From the NCBI RefSeq assembly GCF_012273015.1, contig NZ_CP050954.1:2892001-2956000 (forward strand): a DNA stretch of 64,000 nt. The letters are read 5' to 3'. This DNA is from Hymenobacter sp. BT18 (GTDB taxonomy: Bacteria; Bacteroidota; Bacteroidia; Cytophagales; Hymenobacteraceae). Of the stretch, positions 34,807 through 43,470 are shown in pieces. Position numbers and translations under genes: made by a program. The notes beneath the pieces were generated by a model. The model was given only the letters and a program-made list of their open reading frames with translations, was not told the origin of the DNA and did no database searches. Position 1 is the first letter of the stretch; each line of letters opens with the position of its first letter.

Positions 34807-35532
34807 CTACAGGTTCATGTACGCTCGTTGGGCTAGCGCCTTGCTGGGTTTGGGGACGGCTGAATGGGCTTCCAGCAGTGCTAGCACCCGCTTGGGTGTT
34901 AGCTCGGTGAAGTCGTTGATAACTGTGAGAGGTGCCTGAAACTGCTTGGCTTTTAGCGTGGTACTCACGCCAATGCAGCGCATACCGGCGCGGTAGGCGG
35001 CCTGCTCACCCAATAGAGCATCTTCTATGACCACGCACTGCCCGGGCGGGATGCCCAGCTTTTGGGCGGCTACCACAAACGTATCGGCGTGGGGCTTGCC
35101 CCGGAGCACATCGGCTTGGCCCACCACCACGTCGAAGTAAGGGCGCAGGTGCAGGTGGTCGAGTATATAGCCAATGGTTTCGGGGGCTGAGCCCGTACCC
35201 AGGGCCAGCTTAAAGCCCGCGGCGCGGGCCGCCTGCAGGAAGGCCGTCAGGCCCGGCAGCTCGCGGCGGTGGCTCCAGTAGAGCGTGCGGTAGAGAAACT
35301 CGCGCTGGGAAGCGTACTCCTCCAGCTGCTTTTGGGGCACGGGGTTGGTGAAAACAGTTTTTAGAATATTCGTGGCCGGCATGCCGTTGAGGCGGGCCAG
35401 CAGACGGCGGGCGTTGGTAGTCAGGCCCAGGTCCCGGAACAGCAGCTGAAAGGCCCGGGCCTGGTAGCGGGTGTTGTCGATGAGGACGCCATCCATATCA
35501 AAAATTAGAGCGTAGGAAGCCGGAGTAGCCAT
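34807..35532 (-). CDS. HAD family hydrolase (beta-phosphoglucomutase-like)
   Basis: Cytoplasmic protein of 241 residues from ATG 35532 (MATPASYALIFDMDGVLID). HAD motif I is DMDGVLID with nucleophile Asp11 and acid/base Asp13. A helical cap (about 20-90) places it in subfamily IA. Motif II is LGTGSAPETI, and motifs III/IV are KPHADTFVVAAQKLG and VVIEDALLGEQAAYRAGM. The family dephosphorylates small phosphorylated sugars or related metabolites; the substrate is not readable. The longer frame upstream is unsupported. Confidence 0.88.
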   Translation of the reverse strand: MATPASYALIFDMDGVLIDNTRYQARAFQLLFRDLGLTTNARRLLARLNGMPATNILKTVFTNPVPQKQLEEYASQREFLYRTLYWSHRRELPGLTAFLQAARAAGFKLALGTGSAPETIGYILDHLHLRPYFDVVVGQADVLRGKPHADTFVVAAQKLGIPPGQCVVIEDALLGEQAAYRAGMRCIGVSTTLKAKQFQAPLTVINDFTELTPKRVLALLEAHSAVPKPSKALAQRAYMNL

Positions 35533-35657
35533 AACGGGAAGGAGGAAGATCGTACTTATCGAGGCGGCCGGAGCCATTGGTGCGGGGCCCGCCCCGCTGC
35601 CTGTACGCGGTGGCCCTCATTTTGGCTGCCCAAAGTGCAAGTCCCACGCGGGCGGGT

Positions 35658-35665
35658 TATCTTTG
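35658..35665 (+). promoter_or_regulatory. -7 box TATCTTTG for pafA
   Basis: Exact TAnnTTTG match. It lies inside the N-terminal extension of the longest pafA frame, so transcription would begin near 35672 and the downstream TTG at 35728 is the likely start codon. Confidence 0.55.
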
Positions 35666-35727
35666 CCCGGGCCTTCGGGCGGAGGAAGCATTCTGCCAAG
35701 CCGGCCCTTCACTTTGCTGTTGCTGAT

Positions 35728-37440
35728 TTGAAAACGAGTTTGTGCGTGTTGCTGGCGTTGGGCCTGACGCTGCCCACGGTGGCCCAGAAGAAAAGTCTGC
35801 CTCTGGAGCGGCCCCGGCTGGTGGTAGGCATTGTGGTAGACCAGATGCGCTACGATTACCTGTACCGCTACTGGGAAAAGTACGGCGACGGGGGCTTCAA
35901 GCGCCTGCTCAGCCAGGGCTTTAGCTACGAAAACACTCATTACAACTACGTGCCTACCTATACCGGGCCGGGCCACGCCAGCATTTACACGGGTACTACG
36001 CCCTCCGTGCACGGCATCGTAGGCAACAACTGGTGGGTGCGCGAAGACGGCAAAGCCACCTACGTGACCGAAGACAAGGGCGTGAAAGCAGTGGGAGGCT
36101 CGGCGGCGGCCGGGCAACAGTCACCCAAAAACATGCTCACCACCACCATCACCGACGAGTTGCGCCTGGCCACCAACTTCCAGAGCAAGGTCATTGGAGT
36201 GTGCATCAAAGACCGGGGCTCCATCTTGCCGGCCGGGCACACAGCCAACGCCGCCTATTGGTTCGATGGGGCCAATGGCGCCTTTATCTCCAGCTCCTTT
36301 TACCAGAACACGCTGCCCGGCTGGGTGAGCAAGTTCAATGGGGAGCTGCACGCCGCCGACTACCTGAGCAAGCCCTGGGAAACGCTGCTGCCCCTAAAGG
36401 ACTATACCGAAAGCACCGCCGACGACGTGGTGTGGGAAGGGGCCTTCAAAGGCGAGGCTAAGCCCATCTTTCCCCACGACCTGCCCAAGCTGAGTGGAAT
36501 AGACGTGGCCGCCGCCCGGGCCGGCCTGCGCGCCGGCGTGGATGCCTCGGCTGCCACCAAATCCGCTACCTACGACCTGATTCGCTCCACGCCGTTTGGC
36601 AACTCCCTCACGCTGGACTTCGCCCTCGAAGCCCTCAAAAATGAGCAGCTGGGGTTGCGCGACGTTACGGACTTTTTGGCCTTGAGCTTCAGCAGCACCG
36701 ACTACGTAGGCCACCAGTTTGGGCCAAACTCCGTGGAGGCCGAAGACACCTACCTGCGCCTCGATCGGGACCTGGAGCGCCTGCTCACCTACCTCGATAG
36801 CAACGTGGGCAAAGGCAAGGCGCTGGTATTCCTCTCCGCCGACCACGGCGCGGCCCACGCCCCCGACTTTTTGCTGGAGCACGGCGTGCCGGCTGGCAAC
36901 GTGGGCTCCCGCCTCATGCGTGATTCCCTGCAGCACGAGATGGTGCGCCGCCACGGCGCGGGCCAGTGGGTGCTTAGCTTCGAAAACCAGCAGGTGTATC
37001 TGAACCGGCCGCTGCTGGCGCAGAAGAAGCTGGACCTGGCGGCTTTCCAGCGGGAGGTAGCCAACGTGATGCTGCAGTTTGCCGGCGTCACGCGCGCCAT
37101 CACGGCCGAAGACCTGGAGAAGTCGCACTGGGAAAGCGGCATGCTGATGTACCTGGAAAACGGGTTCTTCCCCAAGCGCAGCGGCGACGTACTGGTGGTG
37201 CTGGCCCCCGGCTGGCTGGAGTCGTATACGTACCCGGTGAACCGGGGCACCACCCACGGCTCCGCAGGCACGTACGATACGCACGTACCCCTCCTTTTCT
37301 GGGGCTGGCGCGTAAAGCACGGCGAGTCGAGTCGGTCAACTTCTATTACCGACATTGCACCCACTTTGGCGCGCTGGCTGCACATTCAGGAACCCAATGG
37401 CTGCAGCGGGCAACCCCTGCCCGAAGTGCTGGGCTTTTAA
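35728..37440 (+). CDS. pafA: Alkaline phosphatase PafA
   Basis: Secreted phosphomonoesterase of 570 residues from TTG 35728; the signal peptide ends LPTVAQ. With this start the residues fall at or near those known for Chryseobacterium PafA: metal ligand Asp38 (VVDQMRYDY), nucleophile Thr79 (TYTGPGHAS), Asn100 (IVGNN), then Lys161/Arg163 (IKDRG). The other zinc ligands are in SSTDYVGHQFGPNS, LSADHGAAHAPD and the late GTTHGSAGTYDTHVPLL. PafA releases phosphate from many monoesters and is not inhibited by phosphate. The longer frame to GTG 35635 would precede the promoter's -7 box and bury the signal peptide. ppa follows after a repeat element. Confidence 0.88.
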   Translation: MKTSLCVLLALGLTLPTVAQKKSLPLERPRLVVGIVVDQMRYDYLYRYWEKYGDGGFKRLLSQGFSYENTHYNYVPTYTGPGHASIYTGTTPSVHGIVGNNWWVREDGKATYVTEDKGVKAVGGSAAAGQQSPKNMLTTTITDELRLATNFQSKVIGVCIKDRGSILPAGHTANAAYWFDGANGAFISSSFYQNTLPGWVSKFNGELHAADYLSKPWETLLPLKDYTESTADDVVWEGAFKGEAKPIFPHDLPKLSGIDVAAARAGLRAGVDASAATKSATYDLIRSTPFGNSLTLDFALEALKNEQLGLRDVTDFLALSFSSTDYVGHQFGPNSVEAEDTYLRLDRDLERLLTYLDSNVGKGKALVFLSADHGAAHAPDFLLEHGVPAGNVGSRLMRDSLQHEMVRRHGAGQWVLSFENQQVYLNRPLLAQKKLDLAAFQREVANVMLQFAGVTRAITAEDLEKSHWESGMLMYLENGFFPKRSGDVLVVLAPGWLESYTYPVNRGTTHGSAGTYDTHVPLLFWGWRVKHGESSRSTSITDIAPTLARWLHIQEPNGCSGQPLPEVLGF

Positions 37441-37443
37441 TTT

Positions 37444-37575
37444 GAGCTGGTAGCTTCGGTCAACAGAAAGCCAATAGCCGGCAACTCCTCAAAACAACGT
37501 TTTTTCATTCTTTTCAAATTTTAGCTGACCCGCTACTAGCTAACCGCTAAAAGCCCACAGCTAACAGCTAAACTC
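37444..37575. repeat. Degraded word-based inverted repeat between pafA and ppa
   Basis: The left end GCTGGTAGCT (37446-37455) pairs with AGCTAACAGC (37559-37568) with one mismatch. The right side is built of TAGCTGACC, CTAGCTAACCGCTAA and AGCTAACAGCTAA words, and the left arm has AGCCAATAGCC. It begins 4 bases after the pafA stop and ends just before ppa. It shares AGCTNNTAGC words with the element at 56912. Confidence 0.55.
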
Positions 37576-37578
37576 AAC

Positions 37579-38163
37579 ATGGCTCATTTTAACCCCTGGC
37601 ACGACGTAGCGCGCGGCGAAGACGCCCCTCGCGTTGTGAATGGCATCATTGAAATTCCGAAAGGCTCTAAAGGCAAGTACGAGCTCGATAAGGAAAGCGG
37701 CCTGCTGAAGCTGGACCGGGTGCTGTTTTCGGCCGTGCATTACCCCGCCGCCTACGGCTTCATCCCACAAACCTACTGCGACGATAAAGACCCCCTGGAT
37801 ATTCTGGTGCTGTGCTCCGTGGACATCGTGCCCATGTGCCTGGTGGAAGCCAAGGTGATAGGGGTGATGCAGATGGTGGACGGCGACGAGGAAGACGACA
37901 AAATTATTGCTGTAGCGGCCCACGACATTTCCGTGAACCACTACAATGACCTTGACGATTTGCCCCCGCACACCCTGCGCGAGATGCAGCGGTTCTTCGA
38001 GGACTACAAAGCCCTGGAGCACAAGCACGTAACCGTGGAGCGTTTTATGGGCCGGGAGGAGGCCTACCGCATTGTGGAGAAGAGCATAGACCTCTACAAC
38101 GAGACATTTAAAGCGGGCCAAGCCGCGCAGGGTGCCCCCCAACCGGCTGGCGTAGCGCTATAA
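37579..38163 (+). CDS. ppa: Inorganic pyrophosphatase
   Basis: Family I soluble pyrophosphatase of 194 residues that hydrolyses PPi to two phosphates and pulls biosynthetic reactions forward. Motifs: [20 protein letters not shown] (about 21-40, substrate Lys/Glu), [23 protein letters not shown] (about 56-78; the DxDPxD metal site is DDKDPLD), and [14 protein letters not shown] (about 99-112). The length is typical of Bacteroidota. It is followed by a good terminator. Confidence 0.96.
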   Translation: MAHFNPWHDVARGEDAPRVVNGIIEIPKGSKGKYELDKESGLLKLDRVLFSAVHYPAAYGFIPQTYCDDKDPLDILVLCSVDIVPMCLVEAKVIGVMQMVDGDEEDDKIIAVAAHDISVNHYNDLDDLPPHTLREMQRFFEDYKALEHKHVTVERFMGREEAYRIVEKSIDLYNETFKAGQAAQGAPQPAGVAL

Positions 38164-38183
38164 GCTCCCGCCCCATTGCCTTG

Positions 38184-38223
38184 AAACGCCCTGCCTGGCT
38201 TTTGCACCGGCAGGGCGTTTTGT
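38184..38223 (+). terminator. Terminator of ppa
   Basis: The stem AAACGCCCTGCC..GG / CC..GGCAGGGCGTTT is followed by a short T run, 20 bases after the stop. Confidence 0.85.
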
Positions 38224-38281
38224 TTGGGAGCCGGCCCAAGCTCCGCTATACCTTTTGCGCGGGCGTTGCGTAGGGTGGGCT

Positions 38282-38965
38282 ATGCCCCAAAAACCACCCC
38301 AAAACGCCCTGCTGCGGTTTCTGTACGAGAACAGCCTCTTGCTTGTGGGCACTGTGCTGGTGCTCGGTACCCTGGTTGGCCAGATAGTGACTGGCTGGCA
38401 CGACTACAACGACGAGCTAACCCAGATGCAGTTACCAGTCCTGACGCTGGGCCAGTACCTCGGCTCGGGGCATTTCCTGGAAGCCACGTTTGAAAACTGG
38501 GAAAGTGAGTTTCTGCAGATGGCCCTGTACGTGCTGCTCACCATCTGGCTTCGGCAGAAAGGCTCATCCGAGTCTAAAAAGCTATACGAAGAGGAAGAAG
38601 TAGACCGGGAGCCTAACCCGTATAAAGAAGATGCCCCGGCCCCGGTAAAGCGCGGAGGCTGGCAGCTGCTGCTGTACCAGAATTCCCTGACGCTGGCCTT
38701 TCTGCTGCTGTTTTTCGCTTCTCTCTGGCTACATGCCAAAGGCGGGGCCGAGGTATACAGCATTGAGCAGCAGCAGGAGGGCAAGCCTGCCGTAAGCGCA
38801 CAGGAGTATATGCAGACCACTCGTTTCTGGTTTGAGTCTTTCCAGAACTGGCAGAGCGAGTTTCTGTCCATTGTGTCCATTGTAGGCCTGTCCATCTTCC
38901 TGCGGCAGAAAGGCTCCCCTGAGTCGAAGCCGGTAGATGCCAGCTACGAGGAAACCGGGGAATAA
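38282..38965 (+). CDS. DUF6766 family membrane protein
   Basis: Protein of 227 residues from ATG 38282. It is an internal duplication: half one has FLYENSLLLVGTVLVLG, FENWESEFLQMALYVLL and IWLRQKGSSESK; half two has LLYQNSLTLAFLLLFF, FQNWQSEFLSIVSIVGL and IFLRQKGSPESK. Each half has two membrane segments and an amphipathic ENWESEF/QNWQSEF stretch between them. This matches the DUF6766 type, whose function is unknown. A TATACCTTTTG sequence just upstream is a near match to a -7 box. Confidence 0.82.
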   Translation: MPQKPPQNALLRFLYENSLLLVGTVLVLGTLVGQIVTGWHDYNDELTQMQLPVLTLGQYLGSGHFLEATFENWESEFLQMALYVLLTIWLRQKGSSESKKLYEEEEVDREPNPYKEDAPAPVKRGGWQLLLYQNSLTLAFLLLFFASLWLHAKGGAEVYSIEQQQEGKPAVSAQEYMQTTRFWFESFQNWQSEFLSIVSIVGLSIFLRQKGSPESKPVDASYEETGE

Positions 38966-39018
38966 GCCTGGCTGCGTACCTTCGCTGTGGAGCTTTTCTG
39001 CGGGCTCCGGCCCCGGGT

Positions 39019-39921
39019 ATGTCTTCAGTCAACTCCTCTTTTTCTTCCGATGAACTAGTGCAGCGGGTACCACGGGGCCTAAAGCAGGTGCTCGATGCCA
39101 TCTTATACAGCAACCTGGTAGTGGCGGCCGCGGCGGCCAGCCTGAGTTGGTCCACCTTTCTGTTCTGGCGCCAGCCGTTGCCGCCGCGCCTGGGGCTGTT
39201 CATCTTCTCTGCTACGCTGTTTTTGTATAACCTCGACAGCGCCCTGCCTTATAAATACACCCGGCCCGCCCTGCTTTCGGGGCGCAAGCACTGGATGCTG
39301 GTGCACCGGAAGGCCTTGCTGGGGCTGGCAGCCGCTAGTCTGGCCCTGGCTGGGTGGGCCCTGTGGGCCGAGGCCAACCTGCCCCTGCTGGTTTTTCTGG
39401 GGCACCTGGCCGCCGTAGCGGTGTTCTACTCGCTGCCGGTGGTGCGCTGGCAGAATAAATGGCGTAGCCTGCGCGAGGTACCCCTGCTGAAGGGCTTCCT
39501 GATTGCCTACGTATGGGCAGCCGTGAGCGTATGGCTGCCGGCCCTGCACCTGGGCAAGCCCTTAGCATCTCCGGTGGTGGCGCTGTTGTTTGGCCGGCGT
39601 TTCTTCTTTATTCTGGCCCTCACCTTCGTCTTCGATATTCGCGACTACACCAAAGACCGGCTCAGCGGAACCCACACGTTTCCAGGCTTGCTGGGCGTAG
39701 CTACGGCCAAGCTACTGGCTTTACTGGCCCTGCTCGTCTCGGGGCTGCTGGTACCGGCTGCCATAGCCGGTCCCCACTTGGTTTGGTATACCCTGCCCCT
39801 GGGGCTGGCGGCGCTGCTGGTGGTATTTGCCCGGGAGGGCCGCTCCGATTATTACTTTGCCCTGCTTGCCGATGGCGTGATGCTGACTCCTTTCCTGGCC
39901 GCCTACGGTACCCTGATGTAG
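39019..39921 (+). CDS. UbiA-like prenyltransferase family membrane protein
   Basis: Protein of 300 residues with about eight membrane segments. The two aspartate-rich sites of the UbiA fold are recognisable in reduced form: FLYNLDSALPYKYTRP (about 72-87, NxxDS) and VFDIRDYTKDRLSGT (about 201-215, DxRDxxxD). UbiA enzymes transfer polyprenyl chains to aromatic or other acceptors (menaquinone, haem O, lipids). The first motif is weaker than in MenA or CyoE, so activity and substrate are uncertain. It is convergent with nnr, with a 5-base gap. Confidence 0.65.
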   Translation: MSSVNSSFSSDELVQRVPRGLKQVLDAILYSNLVVAAAAASLSWSTFLFWRQPLPPRLGLFIFSATLFLYNLDSALPYKYTRPALLSGRKHWMLVHRKALLGLAAASLALAGWALWAEANLPLLVFLGHLAAVAVFYSLPVVRWQNKWRSLREVPLLKGFLIAYVWAAVSVWLPALHLGKPLASPVVALLFGRRFFFILALTFVFDIRDYTKDRLSGTHTFPGLLGVATAKLLALLALLVSGLLVPAAIAGPHLVWYTLPLGLAALLVVFAREGRSDYYFALLADGVMLTPFLAAYGTLM

Positions 39922-39926
39922 TCCGG

Positions 39927-41441
39927 CTAAAAAGCAGGTGGGGTAGTTAGCTCCTCGAGCGCAGGCCCTAAGTGGGCTGCAATAATACCGGCGGTCAGCC
40001 CCAGTTGACCTACCTGCCGGGCGCCCAGGTCGCCGGCTCTGCCGTGGGCGTATACTGCCAGTAAGGCCGCATCGAGTGGGGCCAGCCCCTGGGCGCAGAG
40101 GGCGGTCACCGCGCCTGTCAGCACGTCGCCGCTGCCCCCGGTGGCCATGCCTGGGTTGCCGGTGCTGTTGAAATATAAGGTGCCCGTCGGCGTCCCGATA
40201 CAGGTGTAGGCCCCTTTCAGCACTACGTAGCACCGATGCCGGGCGCAGAATGCGCGGAGCAGCTCCAGGCGGTGGTAGTCGTCGTGGGCCGGTTGGGTGA
40301 GGCGCTCAAATTCCTTGGGGTGAGGCGTCAGGATGGTGTCGGGGGGAAGGAGTGCCAGTAGGTGTCGGTTGCTGCCCAGTAGGTTTAGCGCGTCGGCGTC
40401 CAGCACCAGCGGCGCCGGGCACGTGCGCAGCAGCTGTTCCAGCACGCGGAGGGTGTCGGGCTGCTGCCCCAGGCCGGGGCCGATGGCTACAACCGAGTAC
40501 CCCTTCAGGTTCGGCAACTCCCCGATGTAGTCTTGCCCTACGTCCGGCAGAGCCATGGCTTCCGGTACGGCAGTTTGAGCCACGGTATACCCCACGGCAG
40601 GTACCGCCAGTGTGAGCAGACCGACTCCACTGTGCAGGCAGGCCTGCGCTGCCAGCACTGCCGCGCCGATCTTCCCGTAGCTGCCGCCCAACAGTAGGGC
40701 ATGCCCGTACGTGCCTTTATGAGCGAAGCGCTGACGAGCCGGCAGCCGGTTTGTCAACAGTTTAAGGTCGGTATAGTAGTTATCCACAGGTGTTTTGTGG
40801 ATAACTGTAGTATTCAGTCCAATTGAGACCAACTCCCATTGCCCAACATAGTCGGCATTTTGAGGAAGCAGGAAGGCTAGTTTAGGCAGCTCGAAGCTGA
40901 TGGTGTAGTGCGCGCACACCACGGGGCTGCTCTTGGGCTGAGGGGCATCGGTGAGCAAGCCCGAGGGCATATCCACGGCCACGACGGGGGCAGACGAGTT
41001 GTTGAGGTAGTGTACTACTGCCGCGGCCACGCCTGTCAGCGGCCGGTTCAGGCCCGTGCCGAACAAGGCATCTACCAGCACGGCCGAGGAGGAAAGCTCA
41101 GGCAGCTGGTAAGCATCCAGTTCTATGCACGGCACTTCCGAAGGCAGGCGCTGATGGTTGGCGGTAAAGTCGGCGGAGCGACGGGCGGCGGGCAGCAGCC
41201 ACACGCGCACGGCCTGCCCGGCTAGGTGCAGCAGGCGGGCGGCGGCTAGTCCGTCGCCGCCGTTGTTGCCGGGGCCGCAGAAGACGTGCACTTCGCGCTG
41301 CGGGTGAGCAGTCAGCTTTTCCAGCAGCCACTCCGTGAAAGCCGCCGCTGCGCGCTCCATCAACTCGACGGAGGTAATACCTTCTGCCTGAATGGTGGCT
41401 TGGTCGAGGGCGCGGGTTTGGGCAGCGGAAAGGATTTTCAT
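39927..41441 (-). CDS. nnr: Bifunctional NAD(P)H-hydrate epimerase/dehydratase
   Basis: Metabolite-repair protein of 504 residues from ATG 41441 (MKILSAAQTRALDQAT). The N-terminal YjeF/NnrE domain (about 1-210) interconverts R and S hydrates: VFCGPGNNGGDGLAAARLL, VLVDALFGTGLNRPL and VVAVDMPSGL. The C-terminal ribokinase-like NnrD domain (about 225-500) dehydrates the S form with ADP: LLGGSYGKIGAAVLA, ILTPHPKEFERLT and STGNPGMATGGSGDVLTG. A long extension upstream in frame is antisense to the gene at 41488 and is not real. Confidence 0.95.
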   Translation of the reverse strand: MKILSAAQTRALDQATIQAEGITSVELMERAAAAFTEWLLEKLTAHPQREVHVFCGPGNNGGDGLAAARLLHLAGQAVRVWLLPAARRSADFTANHQRLPSEVPCIELDAYQLPELSSSAVLVDALFGTGLNRPLTGVAAAVVHYLNNSSAPVVAVDMPSGLLTDAPQPKSSPVVCAHYTISFELPKLAFLLPQNADYVGQWELVSIGLNTTVIHKTPVDNYYTDLKLLTNRLPARQRFAHKGTYGHALLLGGSYGKIGAAVLAAQACLHSGVGLLTLAVPAVGYTVAQTAVPEAMALPDVGQDYIGELPNLKGYSVVAIGPGLGQQPDTLRVLEQLLRTCPAPLVLDADALNLLGSNRHLLALLPPDTILTPHPKEFERLTQPAHDDYHRLELLRAFCARHRCYVVLKGAYTCIGTPTGTLYFNSTGNPGMATGGSGDVLTGAVTALCAQGLAPLDAALLAVYAHGRAGDLGARQVGQLGLTAGIIAAHLGPALEELTTPPAF

Positions 41442-41487
41442 GGAATTGAATCGGGCGGCTTTCTGAAAATAGTTAGTTCTTGGTGCG

Positions 41488-42435
41488 ATGATATCTAAAC
41501 CAATACGATTTAGAACTCTAGCATTACTGTGGCTGGTAGCGGCCTGCAAGCAGGCACCGGAACAAGCTGCCAGCTCTTCACCCTCAACCCCTTCAAAGCC
41601 TGTCACCGAAGGTTGGCAGCCAGCACCACTCCCCTCGGCTTCTAAGCCTGATACAACGGCAGTCGTGGAAGAGGTGTTGCTGATGGAGCCTTCCCCAACC
41701 GCCCGGCAGGCCGCGTGGCCCGGGGTGGTTGCGCTGCCCGATACCACTCTGCCAGTGGGTATCAGGCAGCCAGGCCGGGTGCTGGAAATGAAGCGGTGGC
41801 GCGATGCGGCCGGTGAGCAGCTGCTGGTAGTGTCGCGCCCTGCCCCGAAAGTCGAGTACCGGCCGGGCGACCGAAGCGCGGAGGGTGACATCTTGAAAGA
41901 GGGCGACATTCGGCTGTACGCGTCCACCGCCTGGCTGTATATCCGGCAGTATCGCCGCGTGGGCGAAGCCTGGCAGGAAGTATGGCGCTTGCAGGATGTG
42001 CTGGATAAGTGCTTCCTGGATCGGTGGATAGGTACCTTGCCCGGCTCCACGTCCGTTACCGATCTGGATAAGGACGGGCAAACGGAAACGACGATAGTGT
42101 ACATGATAACCTGTCGTAGCGACTATAGCGCTTCGGCTATGAAGCTGGTCATGCGGGAAGGCCCGGTAAAATATGCGTTGCGTGGCTTTTCCCTGCTCAA
42201 CGTTGATGCTGATCAATACCGCAGTAAGACTGAGGTTCCGATCTGCTGCAACGATACAGTAAACCAAGATGCTGATGCTGGAAAGTATGCTCTAAGCTGG
42301 TTTGGTCTCATGCCTGGGCATGAAGGAATGTATTTCAATGAAAAGGAATTTGCGGCTGCTCCAGCATCCTTTCTGAAGTTTGCCCGGCAGGAGTGGCGCT
42401 ACTGGCGCGTGCGGGAACAGTTCAACCAGCTTTAG
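41488..42435 (+). CDS. Lipoprotein with DxDxDG motif, copy 1
   Basis: Lipoprotein of 315 residues, lipobox VAAC (Cys20), followed by a Ser/Pro-rich linker (about 24-75). The conserved part (about 85-315) is shared with the next gene: QPGRVLEMKRW, WRLQDVLDKCFLDRW, SVTDLDKDGQTETTIVY and CRSDYSASAMKLVMREG, ending FARQEWRYWRV. The DLDKDGQTE segment looks like an FG-GAP/calcium-binding-type loop. Similar proteins in Bacteroidota carry the loose label 'M949_RS01915 family surface polysaccharide biosynthesis protein'; that link is from memory and unproven. Several conserved cysteines (KCF, TCRSD, ICCND) could form disulfides in the periplasm. Confidence 0.6.
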   Translation: MISKPIRFRTLALLWLVAACKQAPEQAASSSPSTPSKPVTEGWQPAPLPSASKPDTTAVVEEVLLMEPSPTARQAAWPGVVALPDTTLPVGIRQPGRVLEMKRWRDAAGEQLLVVSRPAPKVEYRPGDRSAEGDILKEGDIRLYASTAWLYIRQYRRVGEAWQEVWRLQDVLDKCFLDRWIGTLPGSTSVTDLDKDGQTETTIVYMITCRSDYSASAMKLVMREGPVKYALRGFSLLNVDADQYRSKTEVPICCNDTVNQDADAGKYALSWFGLMPGHEGMYFNEKEFAAAPASFLKFARQEWRYWRVREQFNQL

Positions 42436-42619
42436 CGCGAACCTCCCCAGCAGTTTGGCTTTTTTAAGTTTGCTAACAGGACACTTTCTGCTGACTATTA
42501 CCTGCCTGAAAGCAGGTCGTGCAGCTAGCTAACTACGGCAGCCCGGTTCTCAATGCAGATACAGTAGCCCTGATTCTCATATTACTATGATGGTTGAAAC
42601 CGGCTTTGACCGATACACT

Positions 42620-43405
42620 ATGCGCCCTGCTTTCTGGTTAGCATCTCTGCTCTTTGTGGCGGCCTGCTCCGAACCGCATTCCCCCGCCGAAACGAAAGCA
42701 GCCCCTCCGGCGGCAGCCACAGTTGATTCCGCAGGATTCAATTCCACAACCGTTAAGAGCCTACCGCTTCGCCAGCTGCCGGCTGGGGTGCCACGTCAGC
42801 CGGGCAAAGTGCTGGAAATGACGCAGTGGACGGACGCCAACGGCCCAAACCTGCTGCTGATAAGCCGCTCCGCCGTGCAAACGCTGCCCGCTGGCCCCGA
42901 CGACCCAAACGACGTGCAATCAGTAAGCCTCTACGCCCGGCAGTATGTGCAGCGGGCCGGAAAGTGGAAAGAGCTGTGGCACTTGCAGGATGGCGTGGAG
43001 CGGTGCGCCTTCGATATGTGGCTGGGCCCGGTGCCCGGCGCAGTGGCCGTTACCGACCTGGATGCCGATGGCCGGACGGAAACCACACTGGTCTACAAAC
43101 TGGTGTGCCGCAGCGACGTGAGCCCGGCAGATCTGAAGCTGATTATGCGGGAAGGATCAGACAAGTACGCCCTGCGTGGCCACACCGTAGTGCAGTACGA
43201 CTCGGTGCCCGCCGCCCAACGCATACCAGCTGATGCCTGCTGCCTCGACACCATCAGCGCGGCCCGGCTGGAAGAAGAGTACGAGCTGCTCACGGGGCGC
43301 TACGAAACCGAAAAAGAGTTTCGGCAAGCGCCGTCCGCCTTTTTGCGCTTTGCCCGCCAGCACTGGCGGCGGTGGGTAGTAGAGCAGGAAATGGGGCAAC
43401 TGTAG
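42620..43405 (+). CDS. Lipoprotein with DxDxDG motif, copy 2
   Basis: Lipoprotein of 261 residues from ATG 42620 (MRPAFWLASLLFVAACSEP, lipobox Cys16); the ATGs at 42587 and 42590 add a non-hydrophobic leader. It is a diverged paralogue of the gene at 41488: QPGKVLEMTQW, WHLQDGVERCAFDMWLG, AVTDLDADGRTETTLVY, CRSDVSPADLKLIMREG, DACCLDT and FARQHWRRWVV correspond block by block. The linker after the cysteine is shorter. The gap between the copies (42436-42619) shows nothing recognisable. The paralogy is seen directly; the function is unknown. Confidence 0.6.
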   Translation: MRPAFWLASLLFVAACSEPHSPAETKAAPPAAATVDSAGFNSTTVKSLPLRQLPAGVPRQPGKVLEMTQWTDANGPNLLLISRSAVQTLPAGPDDPNDVQSVSLYARQYVQRAGKWKELWHLQDGVERCAFDMWLGPVPGAVAVTDLDADGRTETTLVYKLVCRSDVSPADLKLIMREGSDKYALRGHTVVQYDSVPAAQRIPADACCLDTISAARLEEEYELLTGRYETEKEFRQAPSAFLRFARQHWRRWVVEQEMGQL

Positions 43406-43470
43406 AAAACTTCTGACGCGGCCCCGGCGTTTGCACCGTAGTTGAATTGCTGACTTTACTTTTCGCCACT

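Noticed and set aside
41442..42104. N-terminal extension of Nnr
   Set aside because: It is antisense to the lipoprotein gene at 41488 and adds low-complexity residues; the conserved Nnr start MKILSAAQ is at 41441.
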